Below are positions 25,333-33,815 of a DNA stretch of 64,000 nucleotides, in pieces. The position numbers were made by a program, and so were the translations under genes. Under the pieces are notes generated by a model. It worked only from the letters and a program-made list of their open reading frames with translations, ran no database searches and was not told the DNA's origin. Position 1 is the first letter of the stretch. Each line of letters starts with the position of its first letter. The DNA is from Chloroflexota bacterium (GTDB lineage Bacteria; Chloroflexota; JAJPGV01): the NCBI GenBank assembly GCA_021325635.1, contig JAJPGV010000011.1, positions 1 through 64,000 on the forward strand, written 5' to 3'.

Positions 25333-26613
25333 GTGATCGCCGGCCCAGACCACCGAGCCCAGGGAGAGCTCTTACGGCTCTCAACCGCCGGATCCGTCGA
25401 CGACGGCAAGAGCACGCTCATTGGCCGGCTGCTGTATGAGACCAAGCAGATCTTCGACGATCAATTGGAAGCGGTCGAGCGAGCCAGTAAACAGCAGGGC
25501 GCCGACTACCTGAACCTGGCCCTGCTCACCGATGGGCTGCGCGCCGAGCGAGAGCAGGGCATCACCATCGACGTCGCCTACCGCTACTTCGCCACGCCAC
25601 GCCGCAAGTTCATCATCGCCGACACTCCCGGCCACATCCAGTACACCAGGAACATGGTCACGGGCGCCTCGATGGCCGACCTGGCCATTGTGCTGGTCGA
25701 TGCCCGCCGTGGCGTGCTGGAGCAGACGCGGCGTCACGCCCTGCTGGCCTCGCTGCTGCGCGTTCCCCACCTCGCGGTCTGCGTCAACAAGATGGACCTG
25801 GTCGACTACTCGCAGCAGGTCTACGAGGCCATTGAAGCCGAGCTGAGCGAGTTCACCGCTCGACTAGACGTCATCGACGTCACGTTCATCCCCATCTCTG
25901 CCCTCAACGGCGACAACGTCGTCCATCGCTCGCAGAACATGCCCTGGTACGAAGGTGTGCCGCTGCTATATCACCTCGAACACGTTCATATCTCGTCCGA
26001 TCGCAATCTGATCGACGTTCGCTTCCCGGTGCAGTACGTGCTGCGGCCCATGAACGACGCTTACCACGACTACCGCGCGTACGCCGGCCAGGTCGCCGGC
26101 GGGATCATGAAACCGGGCGACGAGGTGCTGGCCCTGCCTTCGGGTTTCGAGACGCGCATCAGCAGCATCGATTCGACCGACGGACCCGTGGCCGAGGCCT
26201 TTCCACCAATGAGCGTGGCCATTCGTCTGGAGGACGACCTGGACATCTCGCGCGGCGACATGATCTGCCGGCCGCACAATCAGCCAGCGGTGAGCCAGGA
26301 TCTCGAGGTCATGCTGTGCTGGTTCAGCGACACACCGATGCGCCAGGGTGGACGGTACGGGCTCAAGCACACCACGCGCAATGCGCGAGCATTGATCAAG
26401 GAGCTGCGCTATCGCCTGGACATCAACACCCTGCACCGAGACGAGTCTGCGACCGCGCTCGCGCTGAACGAGATTGGCCGGGCAACGCTGCGCACCACCG
26501 CCCCTCTGTTCTTCGACCCCTACCGGCGAAACCGCCAGACCGGCAGCTTCATTCTCATCGACGAGGCAAGCAACAACACCGTGGCCGGGGGAATGATCCT
26601 CCAAGGATCCTGA
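25333..26613 (+). CDS. cysN: Sulfate adenylyltransferase subunit 1 (GTPase)
   Basis: An EF-Tu-like GTPase that powers APS formation by CysD. The 426-residue protein has the G1 motif GSVDDGKST, G3 ADTPGHIQYTRN and G4 NKMDLVDYS, then two beta-barrel domains. It is a stand-alone CysN with no CysC fusion; cysC is separate and divergent. It starts at GTG one base after the cysD stop. It ends 36 nt before the oppositely oriented flgK stop. A short hairpin at 26631-26646 may terminate it. Confidence 0.95.
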   Translation: MIAGPDHRAQGELLRLSTAGSVDDGKSTLIGRLLYETKQIFDDQLEAVERASKQQGADYLNLALLTDGLRAEREQGITIDVAYRYFATPRRKFIIADTPGHIQYTRNMVTGASMADLAIVLVDARRGVLEQTRRHALLASLLRVPHLAVCVNKMDLVDYSQQVYEAIEAELSEFTARLDVIDVTFIPISALNGDNVVHRSQNMPWYEGVPLLYHLEHVHISSDRNLIDVRFPVQYVLRPMNDAYHDYRAYAGQVAGGIMKPGDEVLALPSGFETRISSIDSTDGPVAEAFPPMSVAIRLEDDLDISRGDMICRPHNQPAVSQDLEVMLCWFSDTPMRQGGRYGLKHTTRNARALIKELRYRLDINTLHRDESATALALNEIGRATLRTTAPLFFDPYRRNRQTGSFILIDEASNNTVAGGMILQGS

Positions 26614-26630
26614 AACCGGCAACGCGAGAC

Positions 26631-26650
26631 CGGTCCCAGGGGACCGAGTT
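26631..26650 (+). terminator. Weak terminator between converging cysN and flgK
   Basis: CGGTCC pairs with GGACCG around a 4-nt loop and is followed by AGTTT. The stem is only 6 bp and the T-run is short, so it is a tentative call supported mainly by its place between converging genes. Confidence 0.4.
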
Positions 26651-29600
26651 TAGCCTCTGCCTACCAGGCCCATGCCGTTGATGATGGTGTTCAGCATCTC
26701 GTCCTGAGAAGTGATGGCGCGGGCGGCGGCGGCGTAGGCATGCTGCAGCGCAACCAGGTTGGCTGCCTCCTCGTCAATCGAGACGCCGACGACCGACTGC
26801 TTCTGGTTCTGCAGGTGGCTGACCAGCTGGTCCTCGGTCGTGCGATTGATGTTCGTCTCGCGCGCCGCCTCGCCCAAGGTGGTGATGGTGCTGCCGTAGA
26901 AGTCGCCGAACGTCGCCGAGACCAGCCCGTTGGAGATCGTTCCCTGCTGCTGGACGTTGAGCATGGCCAGCGCATTCGTCTGATCGCCCGGCGCGTTGGG
27001 CGTCGCACTGGCGGCGATGAGGTTGACGTCCTTGAGGATGTTGGCGTCGACGCCAATGGCCCCGGCAGTATCGACCTGCGTCGAGCCCAGGTTGGCCAGG
27101 ATGCCGACCAGGCCCCCGCTGGCGCTGGAACCAATGCCGGCGCTGAAGCTGATAGACGTGATCTTGCTGTAGATCCGAGAGCTGGTGAAGACCCCGTCAC
27201 CCGTGACGTCGATGACTTCCGGGGAGGAATAGGCCTGCCCGTTCCCGTCAGTCCCGTCGATAGTGATTTGATCCCCAACGGTGGCCCCGGAATCGATGAG
27301 CGAGAAGGAGATTTTGGCCGGGAACGGCTGGTTCGCCAGAACGGCCGTGGGAACGGACGCCGTCGCTGTGGGCGCCAGCAGCTGGTTAGGAAGGGATTGC
27401 AGGCCTCCCTGGAAGAAGAACTGATTGAGGTTTCCGTTGTTCACCGTCGGCGCCGTGAAAATCTGGCCGAACGAGGTCGTTCCACCAAAGAAGTCCCGGA
27501 TCACGGTATCGGGCGTCAGTGAGCTCGTGGTGGGGCCGGCCGCCTGCGCGACCGTGATCTGGGCACTGGGGGCGTAGCCATTGTTCAGCCCGCTCACCGA
27601 GCCCGAAGCGGGCAGCGTCAAGGGGATGAGCGGAGGCTGAGCGCTCGCTGGGTCCAGGTCCCCACCCAAGTTGCTGATGCTGATCGTCTGAGAGCTGCCC
27701 GTGAGCTGGCTGGTCAGCTGGAACTGGCCGGCGTTGTTGACGCTGGCGGTGACACCGATGTTGGCCGCGTTGATGGAGTCGATCAGAGAGCCCAGGCTGG
27801 ATCCGGCGACTGCCGTGAATGGGCCTCCACCCGGTGGAAAGGTGCCGGCCGGTCCCGTGATCGTCAACGTGCTGTCCTGCGTGAAGAGGGTGCTTCTCGT
27901 CAGGTTGACGGTGTTGTCGCTGGTAATCTGCGCCGCGGTCCCCACCAGCTGCCCATTGGGGCCGTAGACGGTGGGGGCGGCAAAGATCGTCAGGTGCCCG
28001 GCCTGATCCAGCGCGGCCTGGAAGCCGTGCGAAACGCCTTTGGCGTTGATGGCGTTGATGAGATCGCGCACGGTGGGGGCCGTGGTTGGGACCGTAGCCG
28101 TGATTTGCGATCCGGCGCCAAAGCCGTTTGCGGTCTGAATCGAGGTAACCGTCTTGAACACCTGATTCGTGGACACCGTGCTGGCCAGCAGGTTGCCGCT
28201 GGCATCCGTCGAGAACGTCGCCGTGCCCGTCTGCGCCACGCCATCCGGGTCTGTGCCCTGCACAGTCACCGTGAAGGTGGAATTCGCCGCCAGGCCGCTA
28301 ACCCCGGTAAGCGTCACGCTCACGGGGCCTGGCACGGCAGGCGAGCCGTTCGTTGGGGCGACGCTTATTCCGCCGGCAGGACTGGCGTCGGTTGGGTTGA
28401 GAACGAGCTGGGCGTTGGGGTCGGAGGGCGCGGGCACGGTAACGGTCACCGTTGTCCCGTCAGGTCCCGTGATGTCCAGGCTATCCCCGCTCGTAACCGC
28501 GGTGTTGAGGGTGAGCCCAGAGATCCCGCCGACGAACTGCGCGGGGGTGTTCAAACCGTAACCGCTCGTCTGGATGAAGTTCACGCCGTCGGCTACCTGG
28601 GGCGAAAAGCCGAAGTCCGCGGTTGTGGCGGCATTCGCCTGATCCACTTTAACCAGCGCGCCGGTGATGGTTGTGTCGATTTGCAGCTGGCCGGCGGCGT
28701 TCAGCGACGCGTGCAGGTACGGAGCCACCGTGTGCAGGTTGCCGGTCGCATCCGTGTAGCTGCCGCTGTTGATCGCGTCCACCACGTCTTGCACGGTGCT
28801 CAGCGTAGTGCCGCCCGCATTCGCGGGAGGCTGGAGCTGGCTGAGATCAAAGGTCTCGAGCTGGCCTGGGCCCGGTGGTGAGGAGGTGTTTTGGGGCGTG
28901 AGCACAGTGATGACGAAGCTGTCGAACGATCCCTGCTTCGGCCCGGAAAGCGTATCCGTGCTCTTGAGCCCAGTAAGCGGGCTGAGCACTTGGGTGTTGG
29001 TCAAGCTGTCGGCCAGCTCGTTCAGCTGCGGCAGCAGCGTGTCCTGGATGACGTCGTCCCGAATCTGGAGATAGCCGGACAGCGATCCGAAGGTGATGTC
29101 CGCTTGGGAGACTGAGAGCGGGGGGTTATCCACACCAGCCACCAATGGGGCGGTGGTGCTGAAGTTCTTGCCCGAGATGGGATCGTAGTTCGGGTGCAGC
29201 TGGCGGAACTTGTCTACGTCCTCCTGCCAGAACACCTGCACCGGCTTAATCAGCGCCGGGCTGTTGGCATCCACGAGGGTGGTCAGCGTGTAGGCCTGAT
29301 CCTTGTGCACCAGGAACCGGCCGTTCATTTGAATGGTGTCCGTGCCGTCCGGGTTCTGCACTACGGTCGTATCCACGAGGGTAGACAGGTGATCCGCCAG
29401 CAGGTCGCGTTTGTCCATCAGGTCATTGGGGTTATCGCCTGTGCCCTTGACCTGGGCGATTTGGTTGTTCAGCTTCGCGATTTCGCGGATGGTGCTGTTG
29501 ATGTCGCTCACCACGGTCTGGACCTTCGAATTGAGGTCCGATTGCAGACTGGTCAGCTGCTGGTAGCGATTGGAGATGGCCTGAGACAGCGTGACGCCCT

Positions 29601-30042
29601 GTTGCTGCAGAGCGCCGCGGGTCGAAGGATCTTCGGGCGAATTCGCCAGATCGTGGACGGCGTTGAAGAAATTGGTGGACGCCGTGTTGATGGCCTGATT
29701 CGACGGATCGCTGAAGATCGCCTGCAGCTGGGTGTACAGGTCATCCATCACGCCCAGCTGGCCGCTCGACTCGTTGCCGGCGCGGATCTGCGAATTGAGC
29801 ATCTCGTCGACGAAACGCTTGACCGTGGTGACGATAGAGCCGGTGCCAAGCTGGCCCGCGACCATGGACGGACGATCGAACGCCGGCGCGGTGTACGGGT
29901 CGAAGGCCGTGGTGATGGCCTGCTGTCGCGAATAGCCAGGCGTGCTGGCATTGGAGATGTTCTGGTCGACCACGTTGATGGCTTCCTGCTGAGCCATCAG
30001 CGCGCGGGTTACGGAGTCGAGGCCAAAGAACGTGGGCAGCAT
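26650..30042 (-). CDS. flgK: Flagellar hook-associated protein 1 (FlgK), greatly enlarged
   Basis: The first junction protein on the hook. The N-terminus (ALMAQQEAINVVDQNISNAS, TPGYSRQQ) and the C-terminus (VVGVSIDEEAANLVALQHAY, then AAARAITSQDEMLNTIINGM) are unmistakable FlgK. At 1130 residues it is about twice the usual 450-650. The extra sequence, roughly residues 380-1000, is a Thr/Gly/Pro-rich beta-type insertion with at least three related hook-IN-like segments (VQDVVDAINSG, VRDLINAINAKG, LGSLIDSINAANIG). These probably form extra surface domains, perhaps glycosylated. It is cotranscribed with flgM and flgN and ends next to cysN in convergent orientation. The frame is intact throughout. 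Confidence 0.95.
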   Translation of the reverse strand: MLPTFFGLDSVTRALMAQQEAINVVDQNISNASTPGYSRQQAITTAFDPYTAPAFDRPSMVAGQLGTGSIVTTVKRFVDEMLNSQIRAGNESSGQLGVMDDLYTQLQAIFSDPSNQAINTASTNFFNAVHDLANSPEDPSTRGALQQQGVTLSQAISNRYQQLTSLQSDLNSKVQTVVSDINSTIREIAKLNNQIAQVKGTGDNPNDLMDKRDLLADHLSTLVDTTVVQNPDGTDTIQMNGRFLVHKDQAYTLTTLVDANSPALIKPVQVFWQEDVDKFRQLHPNYDPISGKNFSTTAPLVAGVDNPPLSVSQADITFGSLSGYLQIRDDVIQDTLLPQLNELADSLTNTQVLSPLTGLKSTDTLSGPKQGSFDSFVITVLTPQNTSSPPGPGQLETFDLSQLQPPANAGGTTLSTVQDVVDAINSGSYTDATGNLHTVAPYLHASLNAAGQLQIDTTITGALVKVDQANAATTADFGFSPQVADGVNFIQTSGYGLNTPAQFVGGISGLTLNTAVTSGDSLDITGPDGTTVTVTVPAPSDPNAQLVLNPTDASPAGGISVAPTNGSPAVPGPVSVTLTGVSGLAANSTFTVTVQGTDPDGVAQTGTATFSTDASGNLLASTVSTNQVFKTVTSIQTANGFGAGSQITATVPTTAPTVRDLINAINAKGVSHGFQAALDQAGHLTIFAAPTVYGPNGQLVGTAAQITSDNTVNLTRSTLFTQDSTLTITGPAGTFPPGGGPFTAVAGSSLGSLIDSINAANIGVTASVNNAGQFQLTSQLTGSSQTISISNLGGDLDPASAQPPLIPLTLPASGSVSGLNNGYAPSAQITVAQAAGPTTSSLTPDTVIRDFFGGTTSFGQIFTAPTVNNGNLNQFFFQGGLQSLPNQLLAPTATASVPTAVLANQPFPAKISFSLIDSGATVGDQITIDGTDGNGQAYSSPEVIDVTGDGVFTSSRIYSKITSISFSAGIGSSASGGLVGILANLGSTQVDTAGAIGVDANILKDVNLIAASATPNAPGDQTNALAMLNVQQQGTISNGLVSATFGDFYGSTITTLGEAARETNINRTTEDQLVSHLQNQKQSVVGVSIDEEAANLVALQHAYAAAARAITSQDEMLNTIINGMGLVGRG

Positions 30043-30083
30043 CTAGAAATCCCTGTGCAATGAGTCCGGAGTGGTGCTGGCGC

Positions 30084-30599
30084 TCACACCCGGCAGTCCA
30101 GCAACTGGCGGCTGGGCACAGCCGCGCCCTGCAGGCGTCCCTGAGCAACGTACGTCTTGGTCGAGCCGTCGTCGAGCAGCAGATAACGCAAGGAGGTGTC
30201 GATCGACTTCAGAACGCCCTCCAGCAGTCTGCTGGTCGCCTGGTTGAGTTCCACGACCTTGTCGATACGAGCGCGCAAGCCGCGGTGAAGCCTGCCGAGC
30301 AGCTGCCGGTCGCCGGCGGGGCAGCCGTCGATGATGGAGGTGAGGGTAACTGCTTGCATGTCGAGCTCGTGCTGCCGGGCATAGCGGCCAAGCCACTTCA
30401 GGCGCCGCTCTTCCAGCGTCGCCAGACGCGCCAAAGCCAGCTGCTTGCGCTGCAGCACCTCCTTGAGATCTGGGAGTTTGGCCTCGACGATGGCCGAGCG
30501 CTCCTCACCAGCTATCTCCAGCAGCTGCTGGTAGATCCTCTGCTCCTGCGTGAGGATTCTGGCGAGAGTCGCGATTTCGGCGCTACTGGCCGGTGCCAC
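30084..30599 (-). CDS. flgN: Flagellar export chaperone FlgN
   Basis: A 171-residue, almost wholly helical protein (IATLARILTQEQRIYQQLLE; VLQRKQLALARLATLEERR) typical of FlgN, which escorts FlgK and FlgL to the export gate. It sits between flgM and flgK, the standard order. The GTG start at 30599 overlaps the end of flgM by 17 nt, implying coupled translation. Sequence conservation in FlgN is low, so context carries much of the call. Confidence 0.85.
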   Translation of the reverse strand: MAPASSAEIATLARILTQEQRIYQQLLEIAGEERSAIVEAKLPDLKEVLQRKQLALARLATLEERRLKWLGRYARQHELDMQAVTLTSIIDGCPAGDRQLLGRLHRGLRARIDKVVELNQATSRLLEGVLKSIDTSLRYLLLDDGSTKTYVAQGRLQGAAVPSRQLLDCRV

Positions 30600-30879
30600 T
30601 GAAGCCCAACATCTTGTTGGCGATCATCTGCGGGTCGAGGAGGTAGCTTCCGGTTCTCAGCTTCGTCCGGATGGCCTCGACCTGCTCACCTCGCACGTCC
30701 TCAACCCGCTGGGCGGCTCGGATGAGCCGCTGCAGCTCCAACCCCTCGGCCGACAGCGTGACCTCGTCGCCCTGCGGGGCCGGCGCGGCGCTTCCGGTTT
30801 GCTGTGCTCCGGATTTGCCACTTGGCCGCGGGCCATAGCTTTGAAGAATCTGCTGTATAGCAGCTTCGCTGATCTTCAT
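30583..30879 (-). CDS. flgM: Anti-sigma-28 factor FlgM
   Basis: A 98-residue protein with the FlgM layout: a disordered N-terminal half rich in Gly, Ser and Pro, then DEVTLSAEGLELQRLIRAA and VRGEQVEAIRTKLRTGSYLL in the sigma-binding C-terminal part. It holds FliA inactive until it is exported through the finished hook. A sigma-28-like promoter lies about 50 nt upstream, which would give negative feedback on late genes. It heads flgM-flgN-flgK. Confidence 0.92.
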   Translation of the reverse strand: MKISEAAIQQILQSYGPRPSGKSGAQQTGSAAPAPQGDEVTLSAEGLELQRLIRAAQRVEDVRGEQVEAIRTKLRTGSYLLDPQMIANKMLGFSGTGQ

Positions 30880-30928
30880 TGCTGCGACCCTGAGAACGCG
30901 GTTTCCATGATGTTGTCTTCTGTAGGGA

Positions 30929-30955
30929 TCATCGGAATGTCAGTGCTTTTCTTTA
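30929..30955 (-). promoter_or_regulatory. Sigma-28-type promoter of flgM-flgN-flgK
   Basis: On the minus strand TAAA, a 15-nt spacer and TCCGATGA match FliA boxes (6 of 8 in the -10). The spacing equals the flgL promoter. It lies in the AT-richer gap between flgG and flgM, with a predicted start near 30922. Confidence 0.65.
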
Positions 30956-30969
30956 ACATTGGCTAACCC

Positions 30970-31851
30970 CTATCCACGATGCATGCTGTTGGCCAGCTGC
31001 CACATCTCATCGGCCGCTTGCAGCGCCTTAAGGTCCATCTGATAGCCACGCTGGGCAACGATGACATTGGACATCTCATCGCTCAGGTCAACGTTCGAGG
31101 CTTCGAGGTGGTTTTGCCACACCTGACCGAACATGAACAGCGGCGCGCCAGGGGCCGCCTGCGTGCCCGTACCAGGCAGGCCAGTGATGGCCGGGCCGGA
31201 ATTCGGTGACACAGCAAACAGGTTGCCGCCTATCGTCGTCAATCCCTGCGGATTAACAAAGCGAGCGAGTTGAACCGTCCCCAAGTCAGTGGGCGGATCC
31301 TGCGGATTCGCACCGGGGAAAACGCCGCTGATGACTCCATTGGTATCAATGCGCAGCTGTTGGACCTGCACCGGAAAACCATTGACGTTCTGTGACACGT
31401 TGAGAGGCACGACGGCGCCGCCGCCCGGCGGTTGAACCAGCAGATGATTGCCGTGATGATCCACGACGTCGCCATTAGCGTCGATCAGGAACGATCCATC
31501 ACGTGTATAGGCGGTCTGACCGTTAGCCTCCCGCACCTGGAGGAACCCGGTGCCATCGATTGCCAGATCGGTGGGCACCCCGGTGTTCTGCATGCCGCCC
31601 TGGTCGAACAGCAGCTTCGACGCTTCGAGACCTTCGCCGGCGCCGACGTCATTCGCGTGCTGGGTGTTGTCACCGCGCAGCAGGCCGCCGCCTGAGGGAT
31701 CCAGCCGCTCCACCAGCAGGTCCTGGAAATCGCTTCGCGAGCGGCGAAAGCCAACCGTGTTGAGGTTGGCAACGTTGTTGCTCGACACGTCGACGTTGGT
31801 CTGCTGCGCCCGCATTCCGCTGGCCGCCGACCATAATCCGAATAAGCTCAT
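30970..31851 (-). CDS. flgG: Flagellar distal rod protein FlgG (FlhP-like)
   Basis: A 293-residue rod/hook-family protein. LWSAASGMRAQQTNVDVSSN and NTVGFRRSRSDFQDLL at the N-terminus, GTGFLQVREANGQTAYTRDG in the middle and NVDLSDEMSNVIVAQRGYQM at the end match FlgG. A strong AAGGAAGGGAAG precedes the ATG. It follows flgF closely. Unlike diderm operons it is not followed by flgA, flgH or flgI; the next genes are flgM-flgN-flgK. Confidence 0.93.
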   Translation of the reverse strand: MSLFGLWSAASGMRAQQTNVDVSSNNVANLNTVGFRRSRSDFQDLLVERLDPSGGGLLRGDNTQHANDVGAGEGLEASKLLFDQGGMQNTGVPTDLAIDGTGFLQVREANGQTAYTRDGSFLIDANGDVVDHHGNHLLVQPPGGGAVVPLNVSQNVNGFPVQVQQLRIDTNGVISGVFPGANPQDPPTDLGTVQLARFVNPQGLTTIGGNLFAVSPNSGPAITGLPGTGTQAAPGAPLFMFGQVWQNHLEASNVDLSDEMSNVIVAQRGYQMDLKALQAADEMWQLANSMHRG

Positions 31852-31862
31852 CTTCCCTTCCT

Positions 31863-32666
31863 TTACAGCTTGGCGATGTCGCTTACGGCCCGACCCAGGA
31901 TGTCGTCCTGGGCTTGAACCATCCGCTGATTCATTTCGTAGGCGCGCATGGTGTCCAGCATCTCCGCCATGGTGCGGGCGGGATCGACGTTCGACAGCTC
32001 GATTGCGTTCTGCTGGATCTGAAAGTCCACCGGATTAGCCGCCACAGGCGGGCCGGACCGGACGTTCTGAGCAAACAGCGTATTGCCTGGCTTGTCCAGG
32101 GCAATTGGGTTGGCGAAGGTAACGATTTGCAGCTGTCCCACAGGCGCGTTCTCGACCGTGATCGCGCCATTTGGCTGGACTTTGAGGTCACCCTCCGGCA
32201 CAACGATCGGCGCATTGTTCGCGTCCAGGACTCGATAGCCCTGGTTGGTCACCAGCTCGCCATTGGCGTTGCGGTTGAATGCGCCATCGCGCGTGAACTC
32301 GGTGCCGTTCGGCGTCTGCACCACGAAGAACGCCGGCGGTGAGTTCGGCCCGGCGGTGTCGCGGATAGCCATGTCCAGCGGGTTGTGCGTCTCCCGAATG
32401 CTGCCCTCATTGAAGCTGGTCGTGACCTGATCGACCATCAGGCCGGTTCCGACACCGCCCACGTCGCGGCTGGGGAGCAGGGTGCCGTTGGAATCCCTGT
32501 TGCCGTCGAACACTCGCTGCAGGAACTCCAGCGGGAACGACTTCAGCTCCGTATCGTCGGCCCTGAAGCCCACCGTGTTGGCGTTAGCCAGGTTGTTGGT
32601 TATGACTTCCTGCCGGCGCATGTGCGCCAGCATGGCGCTGGCTGCCGTGTACAGGCCTCTGATCAT
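31863..32666 (-). CDS. flgF: Flagellar proximal rod protein FlgF (FlhO-like)
   Basis: A 267-residue rod-family protein. LYTAASAMLAHMRRQEVITN, NLANANTVGFRADD, FFVVQTPNGTEFTRDGAFN and ELSNVDPARTMAEMLDTMRA are family marks. It is slightly shorter than its neighbour FlgG and precedes it by 12 nt, as flhO precedes flhP in Bacillus. It follows the SwrB-like gene in the main flagellar operon. Confidence 0.9.
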   Translation of the reverse strand: MIRGLYTAASAMLAHMRRQEVITNNLANANTVGFRADDTELKSFPLEFLQRVFDGNRDSNGTLLPSRDVGGVGTGLMVDQVTTSFNEGSIRETHNPLDMAIRDTAGPNSPPAFFVVQTPNGTEFTRDGAFNRNANGELVTNQGYRVLDANNAPIVVPEGDLKVQPNGAITVENAPVGQLQIVTFANPIALDKPGNTLFAQNVRSGPPVAANPVDFQIQQNAIELSNVDPARTMAEMLDTMRAYEMNQRMVQAQDDILGRAVSDIAKL

Positions 32667-32709
32667 TGCTTCACCATGCCCTTTGCCATTTCCTCATGCC
32701 TCTCGGTTG

Positions 32710-33486
32710 TCAGATCTTTCCCTGGCGCCGCAGATCGAGCAGCATCTCCACCTCGCTGCGCGTTAGGTTGGTGTGCTTGGCGATGCTGGCTGTGTCCATA
32801 CCCTCACTGGCCAGCAGGAATATGAGGCGGTACTTGTCGTTTGGCTGCGCTACGCTCGGCGCAACGGCCTCCGCCGGCACGCCGACCGGCGACGGAATGG
32901 GCGACGGCGCCGCGCTCGGGCCAGCGGAGGCGCGCGATTCCGCTGCCTGAGGCGCCCGCTCGATGGAGGCTGCCGCGGCCGGCTGCGCTGCCGGCGGCAT
33001 GCCGCCGGGACGCGGCGGAGGCGCCGCGGGCTGCTCCAACCGGACATTCCGGGAAACCTGCGAAGGCCCCGGCTTGCTGGCCAGCAGCTCGGATGCGCTC
33101 ATGCGTCGAGCAGCCACTGCCGGCGGAACGGTCGTTACGCCCGTAGGCGGCGCCAGCTGTGCCGTCGCGGCCGATGCTGAGGCGGCCGCCGGCTGCCCCA
33201 AATCGAGCTGGCCCGACAGCTTCAGCCGGCTGAGCTGAGCCAGCTTGGCGTCGCACTCACCAATCAACGCCTGCAGCTCGGTGGTCTTGTGCAGCAGGTC
33301 CTTGCTGATTTTGGTGGAGGTGCGCTCGAACTGCTCGGTGAGCTGCCCGACACTGCCTTCGAGCTCGTGGAGATAGTCGTCGACCTGCCGAACCCCTGAG
33401 GTATCCACGGAGCGGCGGACGCTGTAGAACAGGTAGGCCACCGCCCCGAGGATCACGAGGTTGACGAAGGTTAGGAAGTAGATCAT
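32710..33486 (-). CDS. SwrB-like membrane protein with C-terminal helix-turn-helix
   Basis: A 258-residue protein with one N-terminal membrane helix (about residues 2-22), a coiled coil (about 30-90), a long Ala/Pro-rich linker and a C-terminal HTH-like segment (GMDTASIAKHTNLTRSEVEM). This architecture and the position just downstream of the flagellar sigma factor match SwrB of Bacillus, which promotes export-apparatus maturation. Direct sequence similarity cannot be tested here. The ATG overlaps the preceding stop as ATGA. Confidence 0.65.
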   Translation of the reverse strand: MIYFLTFVNLVILGAVAYLFYSVRRSVDTSGVRQVDDYLHELEGSVGQLTEQFERTSTKISKDLLHKTTELQALIGECDAKLAQLSRLKLSGQLDLGQPAAASASAATAQLAPPTGVTTVPPAVAARRMSASELLASKPGPSQVSRNVRLEQPAAPPPRPGGMPPAAQPAAAASIERAPQAAESRASAGPSAAPSPIPSPVGVPAEAVAPSVAQPNDKYRLIFLLASEGMDTASIAKHTNLTRSEVEMLLDLRRQGKI

Positions 33487-33815
33487 GCGCGGATGTCGAT
33501 GTGCCGCCCCAAAGCTGGACGCCGAGCGCCCTGTGGCACCGGCTGATCGCCGGCCGTCTCCGCATCCTCTGCGTCTTCCTCCGAGCGAGCTTCCGCCTGT
33601 CGACCTCCGGAGCGCGCTTCCCGCTCTCGGATCAGCGTTCCTTCAGCCTGCTCGAACTGCTGCACACGCTCGCGCCGCTCGTCCTGGGCCTTGGCGACTT
33701 CCCCCGCGAGGGCCTGCTGGGCGATGGTCCCCTGCCGTTCCTGAGACGCTTCGTTGCGAGTCACCTCAGGAGCCTTCACCACGACCTGCTGGAGGTCTAC
33801 CGGTCGAACGGCCAT
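33483..33815 (-). CDS. Small conserved-context flagellar operon protein ending in IDIR
   Basis: A 110-residue hydrophilic, charged protein starting MAVRPVDLQQVVVKAPEVTR and ending GRHIDIRA, with no membrane segment. The middle is Glu/Arg/Gln-rich and probably a helix or disordered. From memory, Clostridia and relatives have a small protein of the same plan between the flagellar sigma gene and swrB; its function is unknown. The frame extends upstream into the sigma gene, but the ATG at 33815 overlaps the sigma stop (TAATG), and the downstream gene overlaps by ATGA. Tight coupling on both sides argues that it is real. Confidence 0.78.
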   Translation of the reverse strand: MAVRPVDLQQVVVKAPEVTRNEASQERQGTIAQQALAGEVAKAQDERRERVQQFEQAEGTLIREREARSGGRQAEARSEEDAEDAETAGDQPVPQGARRPALGRHIDIRA

